Part shown: positions 6,117-13,162 of the stretch, piece by piece | Position numbering within the stretch: position 1 is the stretch's first letter | Layout of the letters: every line of letters starts with the position of its first letter | Source of the DNA: an uncultured Collinsella sp. | GTDB lineage: Bacteria > Actinomycetota > Coriobacteriia > Coriobacteriales > Coriobacteriaceae | Assembly: GCA_959596495.1 (NCBI GenBank) | Contig: CAUFXK010000039.1 | Coordinates: 1-17,356, forward strand | Reading direction: 5' to 3' | Length of the DNA stretch: 17,356 nucleotides | Made by a program: the position numbers and the translations under genes | Notes under the pieces: model-generated | Told to the model about the DNA's origin: nothing | The model's database searches: none | The model's input: only the letters and a program-made list of their open reading frames with translations

Positions 6117-7622
6117 ATGGCGCACGAGCAGCACACCTATATCTGCATCGACCTCAAGACGTTTTATGCCAGCGTCGAGTGCGTCGACCGTGGGCTCGAT
6201 CCGCTCACCACCAACCTGGTCGTTGCCGACGAATCGCGCGGGCGCACGACCATCTGCCTCGCCATCACGCAGGCCATGAAGGACTTAGGGATTCACAATC
6301 GCTGCCGCCTATTCGAGATTCCCGATGGTATCGACTACATCACGGCCGTACCGCGCATGCAGCACTATATGGAGGTGTCGGCGCAAATCTACGGCATCTA
6401 TCTGGAATACGTAAGTCCGCAAGACATTCACGTCTATTCAATCGATGAATGCTTTATCGACGTGACGCCCTATCTGGACCTCTATCACACAGATGCGGAA
6501 GGGTTCGCCTGCACGCTGCGCGACGAGGTCCTCGCGCGCACCGGCATCACGGCGACGGTCGGCATCGGCCCCAACCTATTCCAGGCCAAGGTAGCGCTCG
6601 ACATTACCGCCAAGCACGTACCCAGCCGCATCGGCATACTCGACGACGAGACCTTTCGCAAGGAGATCTGGCCCCATCGTCCCATCACCGATATCTGGGG
6701 CATCGGTCCCGGCGTGGCAGCCCGCCTCGAGAAATACGGCGTCTACGATCTGATGGGCGTCGCGGCGCTCGACGAAAACCTGCTTTACGACGAGCTCGGC
6801 GTCAATGCCGAATATCTCATCGACCATGCCTTCGGGCGCGAGCCGACAACCATCGCCGATATCCAAGCCTATCGCCCGCAAGCAACTTCGACCACCACAG
6901 GACAGGTGCTCTCGAAGGGTTATGCCTACGAACAGGCCTATACCGTCTTGCGCGAGATGGTCGACAACGCCGTTTTAGACTTGGTCGATAAGCACGTGGT
7001 CTGCGACAGCATCTCGCTCTTTGTGGGCTACGCGAGCGAACGCGCCGACATACGCCGCCTCGACGCCAGCGGTACAGCGCAGTATGTGGACGGATGCGGG
7101 CACCTGCGCTCGAGCACATCGAGTATCGAACCCACCGCAACCGCCGGCCCCGAGCTCGCGCCCCGTGCGCCCAAGCCCGTCCAGCGCGATGACGAACGGC
7201 GTCGCCTGGTGCGCGAAGCGCAGGCAATCGATGGCATCTTTGTGGGAGAGCATGGCGGCAAACCGCGCGGTGGCTATGCCGCACTCTTTGCGCACTCTAA
7301 CGCCTCGCGAAAGCTGAGCGAGCGTACCAATTCGTTTAAGAAGATCATGGGCTATTTCGATGAGCTCTGGGCGCAGACTGTCGATCCCAAACGACCGGTC
7401 AAGCGCATCAACCTGGGATTTGGCAACCTCATGCCCGAGGAATTTGCCACCATCGATCTATTCAGCGATATCGAGGCCGATGAGCGCGAGCGCGACCTGG
7501 CGCGCACCGTCCTGGCCGTGAAAGGCAAGTACGGCAAGAACGCGCTCGTCAAGGGATTAAGCTTTACCGCCGGCGCCACCGCGCGCGAACGCAACGAACA
7601 AGTTGGAGGACACCGTGCCTAA
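6117..7622 (+). CDS. Y-family translesion DNA polymerase, UmuC/UvrX (YqjW) type (501 aa)
   Basis: It copies past damaged bases during the SOS response. Catalytic-site motifs are present: YICIDLKTFYASVE with Asp12 near the N-terminus, and YSIDECFIDV with Asp110 and Glu111. A helix-hairpin segment IWGIGPGVAARLEKYGVYDL (about 193-212) follows, then the little-finger region. TIDLF (445-449) fits a beta-clamp-binding pentapeptide, and the C-terminus KYGKNALVKGLSF to ATARERNEQVGGH is typical of the Gram-positive UvrX/YqjW subfamily. About 70 residues rich in Ser, Pro and charged residues (around 316-385) look like an insertion in the little finger. Start ATG 6117 has GAAAGGA (6105-6111) upstream; an in-frame GTG at 6096 lacks a binding site. 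The gene overlaps the YolD-like gene by 8 bp and sits behind a LexA box. Confidence 0.93.
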   Translation: MAHEQHTYICIDLKTFYASVECVDRGLDPLTTNLVVADESRGRTTICLAITQAMKDLGIHNRCRLFEIPDGIDYITAVPRMQHYMEVSAQIYGIYLEYVSPQDIHVYSIDECFIDVTPYLDLYHTDAEGFACTLRDEVLARTGITATVGIGPNLFQAKVALDITAKHVPSRIGILDDETFRKEIWPHRPITDIWGIGPGVAARLEKYGVYDLMGVAALDENLLYDELGVNAEYLIDHAFGREPTTIADIQAYRPQATSTTTGQVLSKGYAYEQAYTVLREMVDNAVLDLVDKHVVCDSISLFVGYASERADIRRLDASGTAQYVDGCGHLRSSTSSIEPTATAGPELAPRAPKPVQRDDERRRLVREAQAIDGIFVGEHGGKPRGGYAALFAHSNASRKLSERTNSFKKIMGYFDELWAQTVDPKRPVKRINLGFGNLMPEEFATIDLFSDIEADERERDLARTVLAVKGKYGKNALVKGLSFTAGATARERNEQVGGHRA

Positions 7623-8040
7623 ACCCAAACAACAGCCCGTGCGCCCGCCGACCGCCTTCGAGCGCTTGGCGGACCCCGAGGGCAGACGCCGCGCCGCCGA
7701 CCCCAACCTCACTGCCAACGGTGCCGTGCGCGCCAACCGCGCCGCACAGTTTATGCCCTTTGCCGCCCTCACGGGATACTACGAACTCGTGCGCAAGCAG
7801 GAAATCACCATCGAGCCAAAACGTGAGCTCACGGAAGAAAAAGCCCTCGTGCTTTCTAAAAAACTCGAGGGTCTCAAACGTGGCGACCTGGTGCGCGTCA
7901 CCTATTACGATATGTACGGCTATCGCGCTCGCACGGGCATCCTTGACGAGGTACTCCCCGCCTTCAAGCTCCTCAAGCTCAAAGACATCGCCATCGACTT
8001 CGATGACATCCAGGACATTGAGCTACGCGGACGAGCCTAG
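7615..8040 (+). CDS. YolD-like family protein, SOS partner of the polymerase (141 aa)
   Basis: YolD-like proteins accompany UvrX/YqjW-type polymerases in Firmicutes and are thought to play a UmuD-like accessory role. Family features visible here are the RAAQFMPFAALTGYYELVRKQE block (residues 42-63), a middle LSKKLEGLKRGDLVRVTYYD segment, and the C-terminal DIAIDFDDIQDIEL ending. The start is GTG 7615, with GGAGGA at 7605-7610; an earlier in-frame TTG at 7603 would have no ribosome site. The start overlaps the polymerase stop by 8 bp, so translation is probably coupled and both genes should be LexA-controlled. The N-terminus is rich in Pro, Arg and Lys. No clear terminator is seen between this gene and the converging gene 26 bp away. 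Confidence 0.88.
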   Translation: MPKPKQQPVRPPTAFERLADPEGRRRAADPNLTANGAVRANRAAQFMPFAALTGYYELVRKQEITIEPKRELTEEKALVLSKKLEGLKRGDLVRVTYYDMYGYRARTGILDEVLPAFKLLKLKDIAIDFDDIQDIELRGRA

Positions 8041-8066
8041 ACAAGGACGCGCATCCAAGGCAAGGC

Positions 8067-8450
8067 CTACAGCGTCATGACGTAGTAACCCGCGTCCTTC
8101 ACGGCCGCCACGAGAGCACCGCGATCGATCGGCTGCTTAGAGCGCACGCGCGCCGTGTGGTCCGCATACGTCACCGTTGCCCACACGCCATCCAGTGCAT
8201 TCAGGGTATTGGCCACGTTCTGAGCGCAGCCGTCACAGTTCATGCCGCCGATGAGCAGCTCATCGCTATAGGGATAGTGTGACGCATCGGTATCCACCAC
8301 AACAACCTTTTTGGCCTTCTTGCCGCTCGTACCATCGCTGCAGCAACTCTTCCCGCGTGTCGAAGCGGCAATGCGACGCAGTCCAAAAAACATGCCGACG
8401 GCAATGACGGCCAGCACGATGAGATTCGCAGGGTTGAGCAAGTCACTCAT
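8067..8450 (-). CDS. Membrane-anchored Cys-rich/HMA metal-binding protein (127 aa)
   Basis: Two parts are visible. The N-terminus (about 1-45) has one transmembrane helix NPANLIVLAVIAVGMFFGL, then a basic stretch and CC motif (GKSCCSDG), resembling small FeoB-associated Cys-rich membrane proteins. The C-terminal part (about 62-127) is a heavy-metal-associated domain with the metal-binding loop GMNCDGCAQNV (CxxC), like copper chaperones and the N-termini of copper ATPases. It would hold a soft metal such as Cu(I) at the inner face of the membrane. Start ATG 8450 has AGGGGAG upstream on the minus strand; an upstream TTG at 8465 is less likely. No feoB or copper ATPase gene is adjacent. A CsoR-like palindrome lies 31 bp upstream, which fits copper-responsive control. 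Specific metal and partner are unknown. Confidence 0.85.
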   Translation of the reverse strand: MSDLLNPANLIVLAVIAVGMFFGLRRIAASTRGKSCCSDGTSGKKAKKVVVVDTDASHYPYSDELLIGGMNCDGCAQNVANTLNALDGVWATVTYADHTARVRSKQPIDRGALVAAVKDAGYYVMTL

Positions 8451-8480
8451 GCGCTCCCCTTTCAAGTAGCACTATCTAGA

Positions 8481-8495
8481 TACCCCCATGGGGTG
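8481..8495 (-). promoter_or_regulatory. CsoR-like copper operator
   Basis: TACCCCCATGGGGTG fits the TACCC-N5-GGGTA pattern of Gram-positive CsoR operators with one mismatch at the last base. It contains the perfect palindrome CCCCATGGGG. It lies 31 bp upstream of the HMA protein start, as expected for a repressor site. No csoR gene is in the window. Confidence 0.55.
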
Positions 8496-8558
8496 CCCCC
8501 ATCTTAACCCAAAATCATGTCTGTTCGGTCAATTAGTTTCCCTCTTCAAACTTTTTTG

Positions 8559-8586
8559 TTGACCATGGCTTACTTTCGTGTATAAG
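8559..8586 (+). promoter_or_regulatory. Sigma-70-type promoter for the DUF3793/flavodoxin pair
   Basis: TTGACC (8559-8564), a 16-bp spacer and TATAAG (8581-8586) lie 38 bp before the DUF3793 start codon. The T-rich stretch just upstream (8550-8558) may act as an UP-like element. Confidence 0.7.
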
Positions 8587-8605
8587 TTTTCCTAGGCTAA
8601 CAGTT
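8587..8605 (+). promoter_or_regulatory. Weak iron-box-like (DtxR/IdeR) sequence at the start site
   Basis: The core TAGGCTAAC (8593-8601) matches the centre and right half of the DtxR/IdeR consensus TTAGGTTAGSCTAACCTAA, about 11 of 19 positions overall. The left arm does not match. It overlaps the predicted transcription start of the flavodoxin operon. Iron-repressed flavodoxin would make biological sense, but the match is marginal. Confidence 0.25.
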
Positions 8606-8624
8606 TAGATCCGTAAGGAGCGCC

Positions 8625-9329
8625 GTGACTCGAACCATAGACATCCCAACGTTTCAGGCGGCAGTCGTGCGCAACTGCTCTCCCACGCTCGCGGGCATCA
8701 AGCCGGCATCGCTCTTTACCTATCCAGGCACCTACGCCCACGGGGACGGCTCGACCACAACCGAAACCATTGCAGAACGCCGAGCACGCCTGCTCAACGT
8801 TATCGCCCAGTGCAATCGCGAGCTTGACCCGCTCGGCATCCACCTGAGTGTTTTGGTCTGGCGGCCCTGCGGAGCGCTCGTGTACGCGTACCAAGCCAAA
8901 AACCTCACCACCTATTTCGCAGACCCTCGCGTCCAAACGGCGCTCACCTCGGAAGGCTACGACACGAGAGACCTTTCGGCATGCCTTGTGCATTTGGCAT
9001 CACGCATCACGCTCGCGAGCAATAACGTCGCGGAATGCGCCTGCAGCCAGACTCGATGCGCACTACCCCAGCAAGCTAGCTGCAGCAAAGACTGCACCTG
9101 CGAGTTTCCGCACGAAATAGGCTACTTCCTTGGATATCCCTACGACGACGTGCACGAGTTTATCGTCCAGCGCGGCGAGAACTACAAGGTCTTTGGGGCC
9201 TGGAAGGTCTACGCAAATGTCGAGCAGGCGCTTGCGACGTTTGATGCCTACCGTGCCTGCACCCAATACTTCACTTTTATCTATCAGCAGGGCTGCAGCC
9301 TGGCGCAACTTGCCCAGGCAACCCGATAG
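8625..9329 (+). CDS. DUF3793 family protein with a Cys-rich insert (234 aa)
   Basis: The C-terminal half carries the DUF3793 hallmark FPHEIGYFLGYPYDDVHEFI (residues 161-180), followed by NYKVFGAWKVYANVEQA; the N-terminal CSPTLAGIKPASLF (18-31) is also typical. Function of the family is not established, but it often neighbours flavodoxins, as here. Unusual is a cluster of six cysteines in 22 residues (138, 140, 145, 153, 157, 159) inserted just before the FPHE motif, spaced C-x-C-x4-C-x7-C-x3-C-x-C, which looks able to bind metal or an Fe-S cluster. Start is GTG 8625 with AAGGAG at 8615-8620. No signal peptide or membrane segment is seen. It is probably co-transcribed with the flavodoxin 46 bp downstream. 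Confidence 0.85.
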   Translation: MTRTIDIPTFQAAVVRNCSPTLAGIKPASLFTYPGTYAHGDGSTTTETIAERRARLLNVIAQCNRELDPLGIHLSVLVWRPCGALVYAYQAKNLTTYFADPRVQTALTSEGYDTRDLSACLVHLASRITLASNNVAECACSQTRCALPQQASCSKDCTCEFPHEIGYFLGYPYDDVHEFIVQRGENYKVFGAWKVYANVEQALATFDAYRACTQYFTFIYQQGCSLAQLAQATR

Positions 9330-9375
9330 AACGTACAAGCCGCGACGCTACGCCGCACAACCGAAAGGAAAACAT

Positions 9376-9795
9376 ATGAGCAAGATCGCAGTCGTCTACT
9401 GGAGCGGTACAGGCAACACCGAGGCCATGGCAAACTTCGTTGCCGAGGGCGCAACCGGTGCCGGCGCCGAGGCAGAGGTCATCCCCTGCGCCGACTTCTC
9501 TGCCGACAAGGCCGCCGAATATGATGCCTTCGCCTTCGGCTGCCCCGCCATGGGCTCCGAGGAGCTTGAGTATGACGAGTTTCAGCCTATGTGGGACGAA
9601 GTCAAGGAGACCCTCGGCGACAAGAAGGTCGTCCTCTTTGGCTCCTATTCGTGGGCCGAGGGCGAGTGGATGGACAACTGGAAGGCCGACGCCGACGAGG
9701 CCGGCGTCAACGTCGTGGACTCCGTCATTTGCTACGATGCGCCCGACGATGAGGGCGAGGCGGCCTGCAAGGCCCTCGGAGCCGAGCTCGCGTAA
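9376..9795 (+). CDS. Flavodoxin (139 aa)
   Basis: A short-chain flavodoxin: a small FMN electron carrier of the cytosol that can replace ferredoxin under iron limitation. The phosphate-binding loop WSGTGNTEAM (about 9-18) follows the first strand KIAVVY. Acidic segments SEELEYDEFQPMWDEV and VLFGSYSWAEGEWMDNW (about 95-111) correspond to the two flavin-flanking loops, with Tyr and Trp placed to stack on the isoalloxazine ring. The protein is strongly acidic, as expected for the family. Start ATG 9376 has GAAAGGAA at 9363-9370. It follows the DUF3793 gene in the same direction and is closed by the strong terminator at 9845-9890. Confidence 0.93.
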   Translation: MSKIAVVYWSGTGNTEAMANFVAEGATGAGAEAEVIPCADFSADKAAEYDAFAFGCPAMGSEELEYDEFQPMWDEVKETLGDKKVVLFGSYSWAEGEWMDNWKADADEAGVNVVDSVICYDAPDDEGEAACKALGAELA

Positions 9796-9844
9796 CGAAA
9801 CCAGGCCTTCAAAAGAGCCTGTATCACAGCGCATCCCCATCCCT

Positions 9845-9890
9845 ACAAAAGAGCGGGGGCTGGATTCAAGTCCAGCCCCCGCTCTTTTGT
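9845..9890. terminator. Strong bidirectional terminator (20-bp perfect stem)
   Basis: ACAAAAGAGCGGGGGCTGGA (9845-9864) pairs exactly with 9871-9890 around a 6-nt loop TTCAAG. The A-rich left end and T-rich right end give a run of four T's after the GC core on either strand. It sits between the flavodoxin gene (+) and the converging ABC ATPase gene (-), stopping both transcripts. Confidence 0.92.
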
Positions 9891-9911
9891 AACGGCAGTT
9901 ACATCAACCGG

Positions 9912-10664
9912 CTACGAAATATTGCCCAAGAACGCCTTGGTTCGCTCGCTCTTGGGGTGGTCGAAGACCTCGCTCGGCGTACCCTCTTCCACAATGACGC
10001 CGCCGTCCATAAAGACGACGCGGTCGGCGACATCGCGGGCAAAGCCCATCTCGTGCGTCACGACGATCATGGTCATGCCGTCGCGCGCCAAGTCGCGCAT
10101 GACGCCCAGGACGTCGCGCACGAGCTCGGGGTCGAGCGCCGACGTGGCCTCGTCAAAGAGCATGACGTGCGGGTTCATCGACAGGGCGCGGGCGATGGCA
10201 ACGCGCTGCTGCTGGCCGCCCGAGAGCTGGCTCGGCATAAAGTCGATACGCTCGGCAAGACCGACCTTGGTCAGCTCCTCGACGGCAATCTTCTCGGCCT
10301 CTTCCTTGCTGCGCTTGAGCACCTTCTGCTGCGCAAGCATGACGTTCTTTTTGACTGACAGGTGCGGGAACAAATTGAACTGCTGGAACACCATACCCAG
10401 ATGCGTGCGCACCTTGTTAAGGTCGACGCCCTTGGCGCACACGTCCACACCCTCAACGACAATCGAGCCACTCGTGGGATGCTCAAGACGGTTGATGCAG
10501 CGAAGCATCGTCGACTTACCCGAGCCCGAGGGACCCAGAACTACGACGACCTCGCCCTTATGCACATCAAGATCGATGTCGCGCAGGACCACGTTATCGC
10601 CAAAGGCCTTCTGGAGGTTCTTGATGCTGACGACGACCTCGTTCGAGTTATTGGTTTCGCTCAT
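9912..10664 (-). CDS. Polar amino-acid ABC transporter ATPase (250 aa)
   Basis: This is the cytoplasmic ATP-hydrolysing subunit of a GlnQ/HisP-type amino-acid importer. Visible motifs are Walker A GPSGSGKS (44-51), the Q-loop in MVFQQFNLFPH (91-101), signature LSGGQQQRVAIARAL (147-161), Walker B VMLFDEATSALDPE (167-180) and the H-loop His204 in VVTHEMGFAR. NLFPHLSV and the MGFAR block are typical of the polar amino-acid subfamily. Start ATG 10664 has AAGGAGG overlapping the stop of the upstream permease gene, only 12 bp away, so the two are an operon. The exact amino acid carried cannot be told from the ATPase. Confidence 0.95.
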   Translation of the reverse strand: MSETNNSNEVVVSIKNLQKAFGDNVVLRDIDLDVHKGEVVVVLGPSGSGKSTMLRCINRLEHPTSGSIVVEGVDVCAKGVDLNKVRTHLGMVFQQFNLFPHLSVKKNVMLAQQKVLKRSKEEAEKIAVEELTKVGLAERIDFMPSQLSGGQQQRVAIARALSMNPHVMLFDEATSALDPELVRDVLGVMRDLARDGMTMIVVTHEMGFARDVADRVVFMDGGVIVEEGTPSEVFDHPKSERTKAFLGNIS

Positions 10665-10676
10665 GATAGGACCTCC

Positions 10677-12038
10677 TTACAGACCGGCGATGTGATCGGC
10701 GGGCGTCGCGACAACCTGCCCGGCGCTCTTGGTGGGACGCTTCTTCTTGGTCTCGGCCGTTCCCAGAAGCCTCGCCTCAAGACCGCTCACCAAGCGTGCA
10801 AGCGGTAGGGTAATGACCAGATAGAACAGGGCGGCAACCACGTACGGCGTAATGGAGCCCGTCGTGGCCACGATGGTGCGGGCGTTCATGACGATCTCGA
10901 CCACGCCCACGGCCGCGAGCAGCGACGTATCCTTGTAAAGCAGGATGAACTCACTGGTCAACGTAGGCAGGACATTGCGGAACGTCTGCGGAATCATAAC
11001 GTAGAGCAGTGTCTGGAAGGCGTTCATGCCCAGCGAGCGCGCGGCCTCGTTCTGGCCCTTGGGGATCGACTGAATACCGGCGCGGAAGATCTCGCACAGG
11101 TAGGCGGACGAGTTCATGGCCATGACGATGACGCCGAGCACATAGTCGTCAACCTTGACGCCGGCCAGCGGCAGACCGAAGAACGCGATGTAGATCTGCA
11201 GGAACGCCGGCGTACCACGGATGATATTCACATAGATACCGGCAAGGCAACGCAGGATGCGCGACTTGGAGATGCGCATGAGCGACAAGGCAAAGCCAAA
11301 GGGAATTGCCAGCGGAAACGCCACGAGCACGATCGAGAGCGACATGAGGAAGCCTTTGAAGACGATCGGCAGGCTCTGGACCAAAATGACCGGGTTCAGG
11401 AACAGGCGCAGGAACATGTTGGAATTCCATGCCTCGACCCACGGCTGCTCCTTAAGGTCGGCCAGGAAGTTATCGAATGCCGTCACGCCCTTGATCTCCA
11501 CCGACGGAATCTTGGAGATCTTCTTGGTCGAACCATCGGCCAAAGTGTAGGTGCCGCTAAAGGCCTCGTCGCCGCCCTCGACGGGGAAGGTCACGCCGTA
11601 GACCTCGACACGGAAATAACCGCCGGCGGGCGCCGTCTCGCCAAAATCGATCTTGAGCGTCTGGCCGTCGGCCTTGCACGTAGGCTTCATGGGCGTACGG
11701 TCCATAAGGTCATCGCCCGAGAGCATCGTCAGACGCGTGTCGTCCGCACCAAAGGTCGTGCCATCGACAAACGTCAGCGAAAGACCGCTCAGTTCCTCGT
11801 CGGCATCGGCCTGGACCTCCCAGGTGATACGAGTCTCGGTGCCACCGACTACGTCGCTACCCGAACCGGTATTGGGTCGGGCGGTAATCTTTGCGGTCTC
11901 AAGTGCCTGAGCAGTCGAGGGCACGCAGGCCCCCGCGCATACCAGGGCGAGCACCACAGCCAGGGCACAGGCCAGCTTTTGGAGCATCGAGGGCAGTGGA
12001 TGGCTCTTGCCCATGGCTCCTTGGTTCAATCGAGACAA
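10677..12038 (-). CDS. Amino-acid ABC transporter permease fused to an extracytoplasmic N-terminal domain (453 aa)
   Basis: The C-terminal part (about 215-425) is a HisM/GlnP-type permease with five or so membrane helices and the EAA loop QNEAARSLGMNAFQTLLYVM (329-348), which contacts the ATPase. In front is a long basic leader with a hydrophobic core ACALAVVLALVCAGACVPS (about 23-41) ending in AQA, like a signal peptide. A soluble region of about 140 residues follows, rich in Thr, Gly and beta-type patterns (46-185), resembling an Ig-like domain. It is not a substrate-binding domain; that protein is encoded separately upstream. Start is TTG 12038, with AGGAG five bases upstream; an ATG at 12014 has AAGGAG only two bases away and remains possible. 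It is 12 bp from the ATPase gene and 116 bp after the binding-protein gene. Confidence 0.9.
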   Translation of the reverse strand: MSRLNQGAMGKSHPLPSMLQKLACALAVVLALVCAGACVPSTAQALETAKITARPNTGSGSDVVGGTETRITWEVQADADEELSGLSLTFVDGTTFGADDTRLTMLSGDDLMDRTPMKPTCKADGQTLKIDFGETAPAGGYFRVEVYGVTFPVEGGDEAFSGTYTLADGSTKKISKIPSVEIKGVTAFDNFLADLKEQPWVEAWNSNMFLRLFLNPVILVQSLPIVFKGFLMSLSIVLVAFPLAIPFGFALSLMRISKSRILRCLAGIYVNIIRGTPAFLQIYIAFFGLPLAGVKVDDYVLGVIVMAMNSSAYLCEIFRAGIQSIPKGQNEAARSLGMNAFQTLLYVMIPQTFRNVLPTLTSEFILLYKDTSLLAAVGVVEIVMNARTIVATTGSITPYVVAALFYLVITLPLARLVSGLEARLLGTAETKKKRPTKSAGQVVATPADHIAGL

Positions 12039-12104
12039 GGTGGCTCCTAACGTTCAAGTTGCCGACATAACGGGGCGGGATGACGCCCATTCAAGAAACG
12101 CAAA

Positions 12105-12132
12105 GGCCCTCTCCGCCAAAACGGAAAGGGCC
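12105..12132 (-). terminator. Leaky terminator between the binding-protein and permease genes
   Basis: GGCCCTCTCCG (12105-12115), loop CCAAAA and CGGAAAGGGCC (12122-12132) form an 11-position stem with one C/A mismatch. On the minus strand it is followed by TTTGCGTTT, a broken T run. Partial termination here would give more binding protein than permease and ATPase, a common arrangement in ABC importers. Confidence 0.7.
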
Positions 12133-12154
12133 CGCGTGCAATCAAGTAGCTATT

Positions 12155-13015
12155 TTACTTGATGTTGTACTTAGCCATAAGGGCGTCAACGGTACCGTCA
12201 TCGGTCAGGTCCTTGATGGCCTGGTTGATGTCGTCCTTGAGCTTAGTGTTGCCCTGGTTGATGGCGATGGCGTACTCCTCGCCGGTGCTGATCTGCTTGA
12301 TGGTCTGGCAGGTGTTGAACTGCTCGGCGGTCAGCTGGCTGGCGACGGAGCGGTTGGTGACCACGGCGTCGCCCTTATCGGACTGCAGGGCGCTGAAGCA
12401 CTCGGTAGCGTCCTTGTAGGGGACGATCTTTGCCTTGGGGAAGTTCTCCTGGGCAAAGGCCTCGGCAGTCGAGCCAGACTGGACGATGATCGTGGCGTCG
12501 GCGTTGTTGAGCTTCTCGCTGTAGTTGTCGGCCGTGATGTCGGTGTTATCGACCTTGGTCACGATAGCCTGATCGTCCATGTAGTAAGAGTCGGAGAACG
12601 CGACTTCCTTCTCACGCTCGGGCGTGTCGGTGATAGCCGCGATGGCGACGTCGTACTTGGCGCCCGAAGCAACGCCGGGGACGAGCGTGTCAAAGTCGTT
12701 GTTGACGTACTCAACATCCAGGCCCAGCTTGTCACCGATAGCCTTGATGAGCTCAAGGTCAAAGCCCTGGTAATCGCCGTTGTCATCCTTGTACTCAAAC
12801 GGCGCGTACTCGGCAGAGGTGCCGACGGTGAGCGTACCGTCCTTGACGAGTGCATACTCCTTGGAGCCGTCGACCTTCTCGACCTTCACGTCATCAGAGC
12901 CGCTGGAACCGGCATCGGAACCAGAGGTGGCGTTGGACGAGCCGCAGCCCGTCAGTGCGAGGGCGAGCGCCATGGCGCCCGTGGCGGCAAATGCGCCAAG
13001 CTTCTTGAGCTTCAT
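12155..13015 (-). CDS. Amino-acid ABC transporter substrate-binding lipoprotein (286 aa)
   Basis: A family 3 solute-binding protein that captures a polar amino acid outside the membrane and delivers it to the permease. A lipoprotein signal is clear: basic MKLKK, a hydrophobic core and the lipobox ALTGC with Cys24, then a Ser/Gly/Asp-rich linker. Family blocks follow: GTLTVGTSAEYAPFEYKDD, YQGFDLELIKAIGDKLGL, VEYVNNDFDTLVPGVASGAK and DVAIAAITDTPEREKEVAFS. The C-terminus ends in LMAKYNIK. Start ATG 13015 has AAGGAG seven bases upstream; an in-frame start at 13081 would put 22 polar residues before the signal peptide. The substrate could be Gln, His, Arg, Cys or similar and is not resolved. It is first in the leftward operon, with its own promoter. 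Confidence 0.96.
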   Translation of the reverse strand: MKLKKLGAFAATGAMALALALTGCGSSNATSGSDAGSSGSDDVKVEKVDGSKEYALVKDGTLTVGTSAEYAPFEYKDDNGDYQGFDLELIKAIGDKLGLDVEYVNNDFDTLVPGVASGAKYDVAIAAITDTPEREKEVAFSDSYYMDDQAIVTKVDNTDITADNYSEKLNNADATIIVQSGSTAEAFAQENFPKAKIVPYKDATECFSALQSDKGDAVVTNRSVASQLTAEQFNTCQTIKQISTGEEYAIAINQGNTKLKDDINQAIKDLTDDGTVDALMAKYNIK

Positions 13016-13072
13016 AATCAGTCTCCTTCCGGTGACCCCGTTTGATTCAGAGGTCTGCAAAAACTGTTGGCT

Positions 13073-13101
13073 ATTATGCACCCGGAATTACGAATCTGCA
13101 A
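13073..13101 (-). promoter_or_regulatory. Sigma-70-type promoter of the amino-acid transporter operon
   Basis: On the minus strand TTGCAG (13101-13096), a 17-bp spacer and CATAAT (13078-13073) form a good promoter. It lies 58 bp upstream of the binding-protein start codon and beyond the stop of nfo. Confidence 0.65.
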
Positions 13102-13162
13102 TGAGAAAACTGATTGAAACAATCCCATAACGTGAATGGAACACTCCACTTTGTGACAGTTG

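Noticed and set aside
8044..8094. GGACGCG / CGCGTCC inverted pair as terminator between converging genes
   Set aside because: The arms are far apart, the right arm lies inside the HMA gene, and no T run follows.
12080..13045. 321-codon + strand frame over the binding-protein gene
   Set aside because: Same kind of antisense shadow. The - strand gene has a lipobox and clear family blocks.
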